A stretch of 64,000 nucleotides of DNA from JAIBJN01 sp963775395 (GCA_963775395.1 CAVZIX010000020.1:62001-126000); one strand, 5' to 3'. Shown: positions 1 to 8,427, counted from the stretch's first letter. The notes: a model not told the origin generated them from the letters alone. Made by a program: numbers and translations.

Positions 1-675
1 GGCCTCGAGAGCGGTGTCCTGGCGGCCGGCATGTCCGCCGAGTCCCTCGCCGCGGGCGCGTCGGTCTCGGCGGCGGGCATCACTGTCGTCGGCACCGGCT
101 CGGTGAAGGTGACGCCCGACGTGGCCGAGTGGTCCTTCGGCGTCCAGGCGTCGGCCGACTCCGCCGCTGCTGCGCTCAGTGACGCGACCGAGGCGACCGA
201 GCGGGTCGTGGCCGCGCTCCGCGAGGCGGGCGTGGCGCAGGATGACCTGCGCACCGAGCAGGTGTCCGTCTATCCACGGACGGGCGAGGACGGCCTCTCC
301 GTGACGGGCTACGACGCCTCGAACACGGTGCGGGCCACCATCCGCGACCTCGACCAGGCCGGCCCGACCGTCGACGCGGCGGTCGCCGCCGGGGCGAACC
401 AGGTCTACGGGCCGACGCTGACGGTCTCTGACGCGGAGAGCCAGTACGCCGACGCGGTCGACGCTGCGTTCGACGACGCGAGGGCGCGGGCCGAGGCCAT
501 CGCCGAGAAGGCCGGGGTCACGCTCGGCGCTCCGATCGCGATCGTCGAGGGCGGGGGAGGCGGTGGCGTCGTGCCCCTCTACGACGGCGCCGAGGCTGCC
601 GCGGCCGACGTGGCGATCGAACCTGGCACGCAGGATGTCGGCGCGACGCTCACGGTCACGTTCGCGATCGACTGA
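1..675 (+). CDS. SIMPL (DUF541) domain protein, 5' end outside window
   Basis: The product belongs to the SIMPL/DUF541 family, envelope proteins of poorly defined function. The typical opening (ITVVGTGSVKVTPD) and the closing beta strand (VGATLTVTFAID) are both present, so the domain is complete in about 200 residues. An ATG lies at position 31, but the frame is open to base 1 with no stop. Family members normally carry a signal peptide or lipobox, and none follows the ATG, so the true start probably lies upstream of the window. A strong stem-loop follows the stop. Confidence 0.8.
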   Translation, partial: GLESGVLAAGMSAESLAAGASVSAAGITVVGTGSVKVTPDVAEWSFGVQASADSAAAALSDATEATERVVAALREAGVAQDDLRTEQVSVYPRTGEDGLSVTGYDASNTVRATIRDLDQAGPTVDAAVAAGANQVYGPTLTVSDAESQYADAVDAAFDDARARAEAIAEKAGVTLGAPIAIVEGGGGGGVVPLYDGAEAAAADVAIEPGTQDVGATLTVTFAID

Positions 676-699
676 CCGGACACACACGCTCCTCCTCAA

Positions 700-747
700 G
701 GACGGGCGGGCCCCATCGAGACTCCACTCCCCGGGGCCCGCCTGTCC
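700..747 (+). terminator. Intrinsic terminator-like stem-loop after the SIMPL gene
   Basis: Bases 700-714 (GGACGGGCGGGCCCC) pair with 733-747 (GGGGCCCGCCTGTCC), a 15-bp stem with a single G-U pair and an 18-nt loop. It begins about 25 nt after the stop codon. No good T-run follows, as is common for high-GC actinobacterial terminators. Confidence 0.6.
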
Positions 748-860
748 ATCCGGATCCGTGCGGGTATCCCCACCGCAGGACGCAGGCTGGCTCCCTGGCC
801 CGCGCGGCGGCCCTGGGCGAGCATGCAGGCAACGTTTCAACGACCCGCAGGAGACTTCCG

Positions 861-1088
861 ATGACCGCAACCGCACTCGTCCATCCGTTCAGGCGCAACC
901 GCAGGCCCCGCGTCCGCCTCTTCAACGCCTACCTCCTGAACGCCACGTTCGAGAGCCCCGTGGGCGAGCGCCGCACGGCGCTCGGCGGCGGCGAGAGCAT
1001 CGCCGACGCGATCGGGGCCGCGCGTGGGGAGCTCCCGCTCGACGTCGACTGGACGCTCGTGCGCTGGAGCCACGCCTTCGGGGACTAG
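861..1088 (+). CDS. Small hypothetical protein, 75 aa
   Basis: I do not recognise this 75-residue protein. The ATG has a convincing ribosome-binding site (CAGGAGACTTCCG immediately upstream). The N-terminus is basic (about residues 8-18, with several Arg), followed by a mixed alpha/beta-like stretch (ALGGGESIADAIGAARGELP) and a Trp-rich end. There is no signal peptide or membrane segment. It stands alone between the SIMPL gene's terminator and a minus-strand operon. Gene reality is supported mainly by the Shine-Dalgarno site and coding-like composition. Confidence 0.5.
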   Translation: MTATALVHPFRRNRRPRVRLFNAYLLNATFESPVGERRTALGGGESIADAIGAARGELPLDVDWTLVRWSHAFGD

Positions 1089-1240
1089 CCGGGCTGGAGC
1101 AGGGCCTGCGTCTGCGCCGCGTGCCACCTGAGGCCGAGCCTACGGAACCGGTCCTGGGCCAGCCGCACCAGCTCCTCCTGCTCGCGAACGACCCCGAGCG
1201 TGCGGAGCGCGAACGGCTCGAGCGGCCGCCCGCGCTCGTC
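1085..1240 (-). pseudogene. Orphan coding-like tail, possible gene remnant
   Basis: A 51-codon minus-strand stretch reads like real protein: Leu-Gly-Val-Val-Arg-Glu-Gln-Glu-Glu-Leu, then an amphipathic Arg/Leu/Gln/Ala run ending ALLQPG and a TAG stop. It has no ATG, GTG or TTG at its 5' end. Its frame differs from that of the metallophosphoesterase that ends just upstream (stop at 1239). The only possible start is an internal GTG giving 27 residues, preceded by AGGAGGAG. It could be the 3' remnant of a displaced gene. Function unknown. Confidence 0.25.
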
Positions 1241-2303
1241 AGTGGTGTGAGCCCTCGACCGCGGTGAGGATGTCGCGGAGCGACTCGTCGGCCAGCTGCT
1301 TGAACTTCGGCGCGGATTCGTCGTCGAGCCAGCGGACGAGCCGGATCCTGCCGCCGGAGATCTCGATGCCGGTCACGTCGCCGTCGCCGTAGGAGCAGCA
1401 GCCCGTGTTGAAGTAGCACGGGAGCGGCATCTTCTTCGGCGGGTCGCCGAACTGCTCCGTGCGCACCAGCTCGTACTCGGCCCTCAGCGTCCCGAGGCCG
1501 TCCGGCGTCGCGTCCGGCGCCTCCCGGAGTCGCTTCAGCTCGGTGTCGACCTCCTCGGGCCTCCGCTCGGCCTTCACCTTGGGATCGCTGAAGACCGGAC
1601 GGTGGGTGTGGCCGGCGATGAGCACGAGCTTCTCCGGCCGCTTCCGCGCCCACTGGAACATCGCGTCGTCATGGCGCGCGCGGAGCGCGAAGTCCCGTGA
1701 CGGGGTCGTCGAGGGGATCTTGAACCGGCGCTGGAAGGGCCTCCATCCGTAACGGACGACGAGGCGGGACACGCTCGAGAAGCGGTCGCTGTCCAGCGTG
1801 CCCTGGTGGCCGTGGACGAGGAAGAGGACCCCGAGCGGCTTGTCTCCGTCGACGATCCTGATCCGCATCGCCTCGTGGACGACGAGGCCGGGATACCGCT
1901 TGTGGAGGTGCTTCTCGACATCGCCCTCGTGGCGCCACGAGTCGTCGTGGTTCCCCCAGAAGCGCTCGAGGCGGCCGGCCCGGTGGTACTCCTGCTCGAG
2001 CTCGAGCGTGTTCGCATAGGCCTTCAGGACCTCCTCGTGCTTGTTCTCCCACAGCTCCTCGACGTCGCCGAGCAGGAAGAGCCGGTGCCCTGCCTCGAAG
2101 TAGTAGCCGAGGGCGGCGTGGTAGGAGCGCTCGCACCGCCAGAAGTCGTCCGCGCCGTCGCGCGAGCCCCGGTGGTGGTCGCTGAAGATGACCAGCCGGT
2201 CGCGGTCGACGTCGAACGTCGTCTCGGTGAGGCCGGGATGGTCGTAGGCCCGGCTCAGGCCCGCGAGCACGGCCTCCCGGTACTTCTTGGGGTCGTCGGC
2301 CAC
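1239..2303 (-). CDS. Calcineurin-like metallophosphoesterase, 354 aa
   Basis: This is a calcineurin-type metallophosphoesterase, predicted to use a two-metal centre to hydrolyse a phosphoester; the substrate is unknown. The metal-binding blocks appear in order: FSDHHRG near residue 40, GDVEELW near 80, GNHDD near 116, then HGHQG and AGHTHRP. There is no signal peptide, so it should be cytosolic. The start is GTG (MADDPKKY). It begins 3 nt after the stop of the haem peroxidase gene, so the two are surely co-transcribed and probably translationally coupled. Confidence 0.85.
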   Translation of the reverse strand: MADDPKKYREAVLAGLSRAYDHPGLTETTFDVDRDRLVIFSDHHRGSRDGADDFWRCERSYHAALGYYFEAGHRLFLLGDVEELWENKHEEVLKAYANTLELEQEYHRAGRLERFWGNHDDSWRHEGDVEKHLHKRYPGLVVHEAMRIRIVDGDKPLGVLFLVHGHQGTLDSDRFSSVSRLVVRYGWRPFQRRFKIPSTTPSRDFALRARHDDAMFQWARKRPEKLVLIAGHTHRPVFSDPKVKAERRPEEVDTELKRLREAPDATPDGLGTLRAEYELVRTEQFGDPPKKMPLPCYFNTGCCSYGDGDVTGIEISGGRIRLVRWLDDESAPKFKQLADESLRDILTAVEGSHH

Positions 2304-2306
2304 GGC

Positions 2307-3863
2307 TCAGTTCCCCAGCGGGTTCAGCAGGGCCTTCTGGCCCCGGAAGGCGAACAGGAGCAGGTCGACCATCCGGAATGTGGTCGAGTTGGGACCGAGC
2401 GTCGGCCGCCAGCTCGAGTCGCGGACGATCGAGTGCTGGCTTCCCTCCATCGCCCGGTGGAACGTCTCGGCCACGATCCGCGCTCCAACGGCCTTGAGCT
2501 TCCCCTGGTTCAGCTCGGCCTCGCGCAGGATGTAGAACCAGAGCGGCGTGTCCTTGAGGAACGCCGCGCGCTGCTCCTGGGTCAGCCCTCCGAGTCCGGC
2601 GCCGTTCCTGCCGTCGCGGATCTGGGCATTCGTGAGCTTCGTGAGGTTCACGCCCTTGTTCTTCATGAACGTGGCCATCTGCTGGCCGGTCGCGAGCCGC
2701 ACCATCTTCGCCCGCGTCAGGTTGCGGAACGCGAGGCTGGCCTCGGAGAAGTCGAAGCCGGGGACGAACTGGAGCGTGGGCGTGAGGGTCGTGTCGATGC
2801 GCATGGCCCGGTTGAACTTGGGCTCGGGCACCGCCAGGTCGTTCCGTCCCGCCTCCTTGAAGTCGTAGAGCCGCCGGAAGTCTGCGATCCAGTTGCTGGG
2901 GAGGGTGCGACTGCCGCCGAGGCTCCCGCTCCCGCCCGAGAACTCGAACAGGAGGAAGAGGTCGCCGAAACCGTCGTCGAAGACCCGGTTCCAGTTGTAG
3001 GTCTCCCGGATCATCGAGTGCCCGAGCCGGAAAGCGGCCACGGAGAACTCGATCGGCATCGTCGGGACGTCGGTCGGCGCGGCCCCGACCTCGAACACCT
3101 TCCTGCCGCTCGAGAAGACGTTGTTGACGATCCCCGGCGCGCAGATGCGCGGCAGGTAGTCGGTGCGGAGCATCCACTGGTAGTGCTTCGTGACGATCTC
3201 GCGCGCGCGGGCGAAGCGCTGTCCCTGCGGCACCGACGAGGGCAGCGTGTCGAGGACGCGGTTGTGGAAGCGCATGAAGGCGAGGTGCGTCTGCGCGACC
3301 GCGAGGTTCTCGTCGTTGCGCGGATCGGGGATGATCGCCTTGCGCTTCGCTGCCACTGTCCGGCCCGCGCCGCGCGGCAGGTCGAAGCCCTGTCTTGGCG
3401 GGATGCCTTCGATCGCGGACGTCCTGCCGAGCTTGAAGTGGCGCAGGTCCGGCGCGTAGAACCTCGCCGACGCCGGATCGGTCGGGCCCGCGCCGTAGAG
3501 GGAGTCGAGGTCGAGGCTCGGCGAGCGCGCCTGCAGAAGCTGCGCGGGCGACACGCCCTCTCCGAGCATGACGTTGGTCTTGTCGAACGTGAGGTCGTGG
3601 TCGACGAACTGGCCGAGGTACGTGTAGCCCGCCGGGATCTGCGACGCGCCTCCGCCGCCGGCCATCGCAAGGGCCACCTTTCGCCGGTTGGGCGTCGGGA
3701 GCTGGCGTCCTACACCGACGGGCCCCATCCGCGAGAAGCGGAACGGCGGCGCGGGCGCCGCTGCCGGGAGCGCGGCCGCGAGCGTCTCGTCGCGACCGTC
3801 GCCGCTCTCCGTGAGCAGGCCTTCGCCCACGACGTAATAGCTTTCCGAGCCATGGTGGTTCAC
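2307..3863 (-). CDS. Animal-type haem peroxidase family protein, 518 aa
   Basis: The protein belongs to the peroxidase-cyclooxygenase (animal haem peroxidase) superfamily, which oxidises small molecules with hydrogen peroxide. The family signature is complete: distal GQFVDHD (Gln85 and His89), the Arg-containing FMRFHNR near 197-202, and proximal RLGHSMI (His282). I chose the GTG start because CAGGAGG lies just upstream; the reading frame stays open far beyond it, but that part is antisense to the dehydrogenase gene. No secretion signal is visible. It is followed 3 nt later by a metallophosphoesterase gene. Confidence 0.87.
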   Translation of the reverse strand: MNHHGSESYYVVGEGLLTESGDGRDETLAAALPAAAPAPPFRFSRMGPVGVGRQLPTPNRRKVALAMAGGGGASQIPAGYTYLGQFVDHDLTFDKTNVMLGEGVSPAQLLQARSPSLDLDSLYGAGPTDPASARFYAPDLRHFKLGRTSAIEGIPPRQGFDLPRGAGRTVAAKRKAIIPDPRNDENLAVAQTHLAFMRFHNRVLDTLPSSVPQGQRFARAREIVTKHYQWMLRTDYLPRICAPGIVNNVFSSGRKVFEVGAAPTDVPTMPIEFSVAAFRLGHSMIRETYNWNRVFDDGFGDLFLLFEFSGGSGSLGGSRTLPSNWIADFRRLYDFKEAGRNDLAVPEPKFNRAMRIDTTLTPTLQFVPGFDFSEASLAFRNLTRAKMVRLATGQQMATFMKNKGVNLTKLTNAQIRDGRNGAGLGGLTQEQRAAFLKDTPLWFYILREAELNQGKLKAVGARIVAETFHRAMEGSQHSIVRDSSWRPTLGPNSTTFRMVDLLLFAFRGQKALLNPLGN

Positions 3864-3959
3864 GGCGCCTCCTGTCGTCTGATCGCCCGGGCGCGTATGC
3901 GGTGGGCCCGGCCCGATCGGAGGGCGTTGTCGAGCGCACCCTAACCCGGCCGGCTCCGT

Positions 3960-3965
3960 TACGTT
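3960..3965 (+). promoter_or_regulatory. Putative -10 box (TACGTT) of the dehydrogenase gene
   Basis: TACGTT ends 6 nt before the GTG start of the alcohol dehydrogenase, which has no Shine-Dalgarno site. Spacing and sequence match the leaderless-type promoters seen repeatedly in this window. Confidence 0.4.
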
Positions 3966-3971
3966 TCTCCG

Positions 3972-5078
3972 GTGAAGATCAGAGCCGCGGTCCTCGAGGA
4001 GTTCGGCAGCCCCCTGGCCGTCCAGGAGCTCGAGCTCGCAGAGCCGAAGGCGGGCGAGGTGCTCGTTCGCCTCGTCGCCTGCGGCGTCTGCCACACCGAC
4101 CTCTACACGGCGTCGGGCACCGATCCGTCCGGCTACGCGCCCACGGTGCTCGGGCACGAGGGCGCAGGCGTCGTCGAGGCTGTCGGCGAGGGCGTCACGC
4201 TCGTCGAGCCCGGCGACCATGTCGTCACCCTCTTCGCCCCGCAGTGCGGCCGGTGCGTCCACTGCCTGCAGCCCGGGATCAGCCTCTGCCTCGCCGTCCG
4301 GGACATGCAGAACCAGGGCTATCTCCCGGACGGCACGCCGCGGTTGTCCCGCAACGGCGAGCCGATCCGGCACTTCATGGGGACGTCCACGTTCGCTGAG
4401 TACACGGTGATGCCCGAGATCGGGCTCGCCAAGGTCGACCGGGACGCCCCGCTCGACCGCGCCGCGCTTTTCGCCTGCGGCCTCTCGACCGGGATCGGCG
4501 CCGCGCTCAACACCGCCAGGGTCGAGGCAGGCTCGACCTGCGTCGTCTTCGGGATGGGCATGGTCGGGCTCGGCGCCGTCGTCGGCTGCCGGCTCGCCGG
4601 CGCGGAGCGGATCGTCGCGGTTGACGTCGCCGAGGGCCGCCTCGCGCTGGCCCCGCACCACGGTGCGACGGAGACCCTCCCGGGCGGCGAGGGAGTCGTG
4701 GAGCAGGTCATGGAGCTGACCGGCGGCTTCGGCGCCGACTACACATTCGAGGCGACGGGCAACGTCGGGGTCATGCGGCAGGCGGTCGAGTCGGCCCGCA
4801 TGGGCTGGGGCCTGGCGACCATGTGCGGTGTGGCTGGAAAGGGCGAGACGCTGAACGTCGTCCCGCGCTTCCTCATCACGGGGCGGCGCATCGCCGGCTC
4901 GTCCTTCGGAGGCTGCAAGGGCCGCGAGGACGTGCCCGCGTACGTGCAGCGGTACCTGGCCGGTGAGATCGACGTCGACTCCTTCGTCTCGCACAAGCTC
5001 ACGCTGGACGAGGTCAACCGCGGCTTCGAGCTGATGGAAGCCGGCGACGGCATCCGGAGCGTGATCGACTTCGCATGA
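3972..5078 (+). CDS. Zinc-dependent class III-like alcohol dehydrogenase, 368 aa
   Basis: This is a medium-chain zinc alcohol dehydrogenase resembling class III enzymes that oxidise S-(hydroxymethyl) thiols in formaldehyde detoxification. Catalytic zinc ligands are visible in CGVCHTD (Cys40) and GHE (His62). The structural zinc loop has Cys92, Cys95, Cys98 and Cys106. The Rossmann motif GMGMVGLG and the class III-like tail SSFGGCKGREDVP are present. It overlaps the following MBL hydrolase by ATGA. In mycobacteria a mycothiol-dependent formaldehyde dehydrogenase is also paired with an MBL protein, so that substrate is plausible but inferred. The start is GTG. Confidence 0.85.
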   Translation: MKIRAAVLEEFGSPLAVQELELAEPKAGEVLVRLVACGVCHTDLYTASGTDPSGYAPTVLGHEGAGVVEAVGEGVTLVEPGDHVVTLFAPQCGRCVHCLQPGISLCLAVRDMQNQGYLPDGTPRLSRNGEPIRHFMGTSTFAEYTVMPEIGLAKVDRDAPLDRAALFACGLSTGIGAALNTARVEAGSTCVVFGMGMVGLGAVVGCRLAGAERIVAVDVAEGRLALAPHHGATETLPGGEGVVEQVMELTGGFGADYTFEATGNVGVMRQAVESARMGWGLATMCGVAGKGETLNVVPRFLITGRRIAGSSFGGCKGREDVPAYVQRYLAGEIDVDSFVSHKLTLDEVNRGFELMEAGDGIRSVIDFA

Positions 5079-5806
5079 TCGTCGAGCGCGTCGAGCACCC
5101 GGACTGGCTCTCGAACGCGTACCTCGTCGCCGAGGGCCCCGGCGGAAGCGGTGTCCTCGTCGACGCCAACGGGCTCGAAGGCGAGCTCGAGCGCATCGTC
5201 GCCGAGCAGGGGATCACCCTCACCCACGTCCTCTGCACTCACGGCCACGCCGACCACGTCGTCGGGATCGAGGCGCTCGCAGGGCGCCACGGGGTGCCGC
5301 TCCTCGCGCATCCGGACACGGGTGTCGAGGCCGACGAGCGGCTGGCCGAGGGGGACACGATCGCGAGCGGCGCCCTGGAGATCCAGGCGCTCTACACTCC
5401 CGGCCACTGTCCCGACCACATCGCGTTTCTCGTCGACGGGACGGGCTGCCTCACGGCCGACTGCCTCTTCAAGGGCACCGTGGGAGGCACGGCGGCGGGC
5501 GGGCCGAACGGCTACCGCGAGCAGGTGCACTCGATCATGGATGTGCTCCTGGCCCTGCCGCCCGAGACTCGGCTTCATCCGGGCCATCGGGAGCCGACCA
5601 CGGTCGCGGACGAGCTGGAGACGAACCCCTTCGTCCGCATCTGGCGGGGCCTCGACGCGGAGGGCTCCGACCCGTGCCGGGTGCGGGGCGAGGAGGCGAC
5701 GCTCGTCCTCTGGGGGCCGGACTACGACGGAACGCACAAGGCCTGGGTCCGCTACGGCGACGGACGAGACGCCATCGTCGGCGGCTCGCAGGTCGAGCGC
5801 GGCTAG
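5075..5806 (+). CDS. MBL-fold metallo-hydrolase, 243 aa
   Basis: This is a metallo-beta-lactamase-fold hydrolase of the glyoxalase II-like group. The metal motif THGHADH (His56, His58, Asp60, His61) is intact, followed by GHCPDH near residue 112, the Asp of TADCLF, and HPGH near 170. The 45-residue C-terminal extension (LVLWGPDYDGTHKAW) is not part of the core fold. The start overlaps the dehydrogenase stop by 4 nt, so the pair is translationally coupled. Hydrolysis of a thioester or thiol adduct made by the dehydrogenase is a reasonable inference. Confidence 0.83.
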   Translation: MIVERVEHPDWLSNAYLVAEGPGGSGVLVDANGLEGELERIVAEQGITLTHVLCTHGHADHVVGIEALAGRHGVPLLAHPDTGVEADERLAEGDTIASGALEIQALYTPGHCPDHIAFLVDGTGCLTADCLFKGTVGGTAAGGPNGYREQVHSIMDVLLALPPETRLHPGHREPTTVADELETNPFVRIWRGLDAEGSDPCRVRGEEATLVLWGPDYDGTHKAWVRYGDGRDAIVGGSQVERG

Positions 5807-5808
5807 GC

Positions 5809-6708
5809 GTGGAGGCCCGCGAGGGGCACGTCGAGTTTCGCGGCTACCGCACCTGGTACCGCATCGTCGGTGGGAGCGCCGACGGCCGCGACCCGCTCGT
5901 CGCGCTGCACGGCGGGCCCGGCTCGACCCACAACTACTTCGCGCCGCTCGAGCGGCTGGCGGAGGACGGGCGCGCCGTCGTCCTCTACGACCAGATCGGC
6001 TGCGGCAACTCGGACCGCCCGCAGGACCTCGACTGGAGCGTCCAGGTCTTTCTCGACGAGCTCGCGACGCTGCGCGACCAGCTCGGGCTCGAGCGGATCC
6101 ACCTCCTCGGCACGTCGTGGGGCGGCCAACTTGCCCTCGAGCACGCGCTCAGCGGCTACGGCGGGCTCACGAGCCTCGTGCTGAGCTCGACGCTGGCGAG
6201 CATCGAGGAGTGGGTCCTCGAGGCCCGGCGGCTGCGCGCCGCCCTGCCGGCCGACGTCGTCGAGGTCCTCGACCGCCACGAGCAGGCGGGCACGTTCGAC
6301 GACCCGGAGTACCGGGAGGCGCTCGGCGTCTTCGACGATCACTACATCCACCGCGGCGCCAAGGGGACACCGGAGCTCGCGCGCATGTATGCGGAGAAGG
6401 GCCCGGAGGTCTACCTCGCGATGGTGGGCCCGAACGAGTGGACCGTGACAGGCGAGCTGCGCGACTGGGACGTCCGCGGCCGGCTCGGCGAGATCGCGGT
6501 CGCCGGCACTTGGTGGCCCGCGGCGCCTACGACATCTGCACCGAGGCGATCGCGGCCGACGCTCCTCGACGGTCTCCCGAATGCGCGCGGCGTCGTCTTC
6601 GAGGAGAGCTCCCACATGCCCGCCCTGGAGGAGAGCGACCGCTATCTCGAAGTCGTTGGGGAGTTCTTGCGGGAGACCGAGGGATCCGGCGAGGGCCGAA
6701 CCGGGTAA
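5809..6708 (+). CDS. Proline iminopeptidase-like alpha/beta hydrolase with compensating frameshifts
   Basis: This belongs to the proline iminopeptidase-type alpha/beta hydrolases (peptidase family S33): HGGPGSTHNYF near residue 30, nucleophile elbow GTSWGGQ, and catalytic His in SSHMP. Between about 6508 and 6556 the frame slips. The expected LVARGAYDICTEAIA, which carries the third catalytic residue (Asp), is encoded in another frame, and the annotated frame instead reads Trp-Trp-Pro-Ala-Ala. A missing T near 6511 and an extra G near 6559 would explain it. It starts with GTG 2 nt after the MBL stop. Either the acid residue is lost or the sequence has two errors. Confidence 0.75.
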   Translation: MEAREGHVEFRGYRTWYRIVGGSADGRDPLVALHGGPGSTHNYFAPLERLAEDGRAVVLYDQIGCGNSDRPQDLDWSVQVFLDELATLRDQLGLERIHLLGTSWGGQLALEHALSGYGGLTSLVLSSTLASIEEWVLEARRLRAALPADVVEVLDRHEQAGTFDDPEYREALGVFDDHYIHRGAKGTPELARMYAEKGPEVYLAMVGPNEWTVTGELRDWDVRGRLGEIAVAGTWWPAAPTTSAPRRSRPTLLDGLPNARGVVFEESSHMPALEESDRYLEVVGEFLRETEGSGEGRTG

Positions 6709-6740
6709 GAAGCACGTGGCTCCCGACGCTAAGAGGACGG

Positions 6741-7451
6741 ATGCGAGCGGAGATCAAGGAGAAACGGGAAGTCGCGAAGGGAACGTTGCTCGTGACCTTC
6801 GACCTGCTCGGCGCGGAGGTCGAGATCACGCCCGGCCAGTACTTCTTCGTCAACCTCCCGGACGTCGGTCACCAAGACGACAAGGGGCTGCGGAGGCACT
6901 TCACGGTCGTGACTCCCGCGTGGGAGACCGGCGTGCTCGGCTTCGCGACGAGGATGCGGGACAGCGCGTTCAAGCGCTCCCTCGCGGAGCTGCCCGTCGG
7001 AGCAGAAGTCGACGTCGAGCCTCCGAAAGGAAGCTTCTCGCTACCCGAAGACGCGTCGCGGCCGCTCGTCTTCGTGGCCGGCGGGATCGGCATCACGGTC
7101 TTTCGCAGCATGCTTCTCCACATCCGCGAGCAGGGGCTTTCTCACACCGTGACGCTCGTCTACTCGAATCGCGACCGGGAATCGACGGCGTTTCTCGACG
7201 AGCTTCGGGAGCTGGAGAGTGCGAATCCCAACCTTCGCCTCGTTCTCACCATGACCGAGGACCCGGGCTGGGAGGGCGAGAGCCGCAAGATCGACTCCGA
7301 GTTCTTCCACGACCACCTCGGGAAGGAGCTCGACGAGAGCACGTTCCTGGTCGCGGGGCCGCCCGGGATGGTCGAGGGGATGCAGAAGGCGCTGGACGAG
7401 GCGGGAGTCGACGAAGAGAACGTGATCGCCGAGCGCTACAGCGGCTACTGA
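6741..7451 (+). CDS. Ferredoxin reductase-type FAD/NAD(P)H oxidoreductase, 236 aa
   Basis: A stand-alone flavin reductase of the ferredoxin-NADP+ reductase superfamily. The FAD-binding beta-barrel comes first (GQYFFVNLP; RRHFTVVT near residue 54, the Arg and Thr that hold FAD). The nucleotide domain follows, with GGIGIT near 113 and VAGPPGM near 204. There is no 2Fe-2S domain, so electrons must go to a separate partner. The ATG is preceded by AAGAGGACGG. It sits 32 nt after the hydrolase gene on the same strand and may share its transcript. The physiological partner is unknown. Confidence 0.82.
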   Translation: MRAEIKEKREVAKGTLLVTFDLLGAEVEITPGQYFFVNLPDVGHQDDKGLRRHFTVVTPAWETGVLGFATRMRDSAFKRSLAELPVGAEVDVEPPKGSFSLPEDASRPLVFVAGGIGITVFRSMLLHIREQGLSHTVTLVYSNRDRESTAFLDELRELESANPNLRLVLTMTEDPGWEGESRKIDSEFFHDHLGKELDESTFLVAGPPGMVEGMQKALDEAGVDEENVIAERYSGY

Positions 7452-7468
7452 GAGGCCGGCTCGGCCTC
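7452..7468. terminator. Stem-loop between convergent genes
   Basis: GAGGCCG (7452-7458) pairs with CGGCCTC (7462-7468) around a 3-nt loop, in the 28-nt gap between the convergent oxidoreductase and membrane-protein genes. It could terminate in both directions. Confidence 0.45.
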
Positions 7469-7479
7469 CCGAGCGGTCG

Positions 7480-8427
7480 TCAGGGGCTGCCCGCTTCTGG
7501 CTGAGTGCGAGCGGTCGCGGCGGTGCGAGCTGCAGCCGAGCGAAGCCCGCGCCAACCCCGTGCCGCCCCTCGCACCGGCCTGAGGCCGGCGAGCCAGGCC
7601 AGTGCCGAGGCCGTCCCGTATGTGAGGCCCGCCGCCGTCTCGACGGCGTGCAGCACGAGGCCCGCCTGCACAGCGGTCGACATCGGCATGCCTTGAGCGA
7701 ACAGCGCCCCGGACGCGGCTGCGCCCGCCACGCCCACGTTCCCGGGCGTGAGGGGAATGAGCGCCGCCAGCTCGAGGGCCGGGACGACTGCCAGGGCGTC
7801 GAGCGGGGAGCCGACGTCGAGGCCAACCAGCACGACCGCGATCGCCGCGGCCTTGGCCATCGGCGAGAGGAATGCGAGGCACACGAGCTGCGCGGTCCCG
7901 CGGCTCAGCGCAGCGACCACGAGCGCGACCGGCAGCACGAGCGGGAGGAGGATCAGGAAGCCGGGAAGGGCCGCCGCGATCGCGAGCGCTGCCAGCGCTG
8001 CGAGCCGCGCGCCCTGGATGACGCCGAACCAGGGGACGATCCGCCGCCGGCCGCCGGCCGGGAGCTTCTCGAGCAGGAGGACGGCCCGGACGATGTCGCC
8101 CAGGTGGGCCGGGGCGACGGAGTTGACGAAGGATCCAACCCCGTAGCGGGCGCAGGCGTCCACGCGGCCGACCTCACCGCCGGCGCGAAGAATCGCGTCG
8201 CGCCAGGCCAGCCCGCAGAACACGGTGGCCGCTGCGAAGAGCGCCCCCGAGAGGATCAGGAGCTCGGGCCGGATGCGGCCGAGCCCTTCCGCCGCGTGGG
8301 CGACGGTGGGGCCGAGCTGCGGCCAGAGGGCGATTGTGGCGACGACGGCAAGTGCGAGGCAGACGACCGAGAGCAGCACTTGCCGGCGGTGGCCACGGCG
8401 CGCCGGCTTCGTGCCGCTAGCGAGCAC
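7480..8427 (-). CDS. Flippase-like (lysylphosphatidylglycerol synthase TM region) membrane protein, 315 aa
   Basis: A polytopic membrane protein with about seven to eight hydrophobic segments, of the UPF0104/YbhN family that shares the flippase-like transmembrane domain of MprF. Family landmarks are the early loop FVNSVAPAHLGDIVRA and the later IPLTPGNVGVAGAAA. Such proteins are thought to move lipids or lipid-linked sugars across the membrane; the substrate here is unknown. The basic N-terminus (RRGHRR) precedes TM1 and suggests a cytoplasmic start. The C-terminal tail is Arg/Ala-rich. It is monocistronic and convergent with the upstream oxidoreductase gene. Confidence 0.8.
   Translation of the reverse strand: MLASGTKPARRGHRRQVLLSVVCLALAVVATIALWPQLGPTVAHAAEGLGRIRPELLILSGALFAAATVFCGLAWRDAILRAGGEVGRVDACARYGVGSFVNSVAPAHLGDIVRAVLLLEKLPAGGRRRIVPWFGVIQGARLAALAALAIAAALPGFLILLPLVLPVALVVAALSRGTAQLVCLAFLSPMAKAAAIAVVLVGLDVGSPLDALAVVPALELAALIPLTPGNVGVAGAAASGALFAQGMPMSTAVQAGLVLHAVETAAGLTYGTASALAWLAGLRPVRGAARGWRGLRSAAARTAATARTQPEAGSP

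Noticed and set aside
2307..4994. 895-residue extension of the haem peroxidase frame
   Set aside because: The extra N-terminal part is antisense to the alcohol dehydrogenase; the GTG at 3863 has a good ribosome site.
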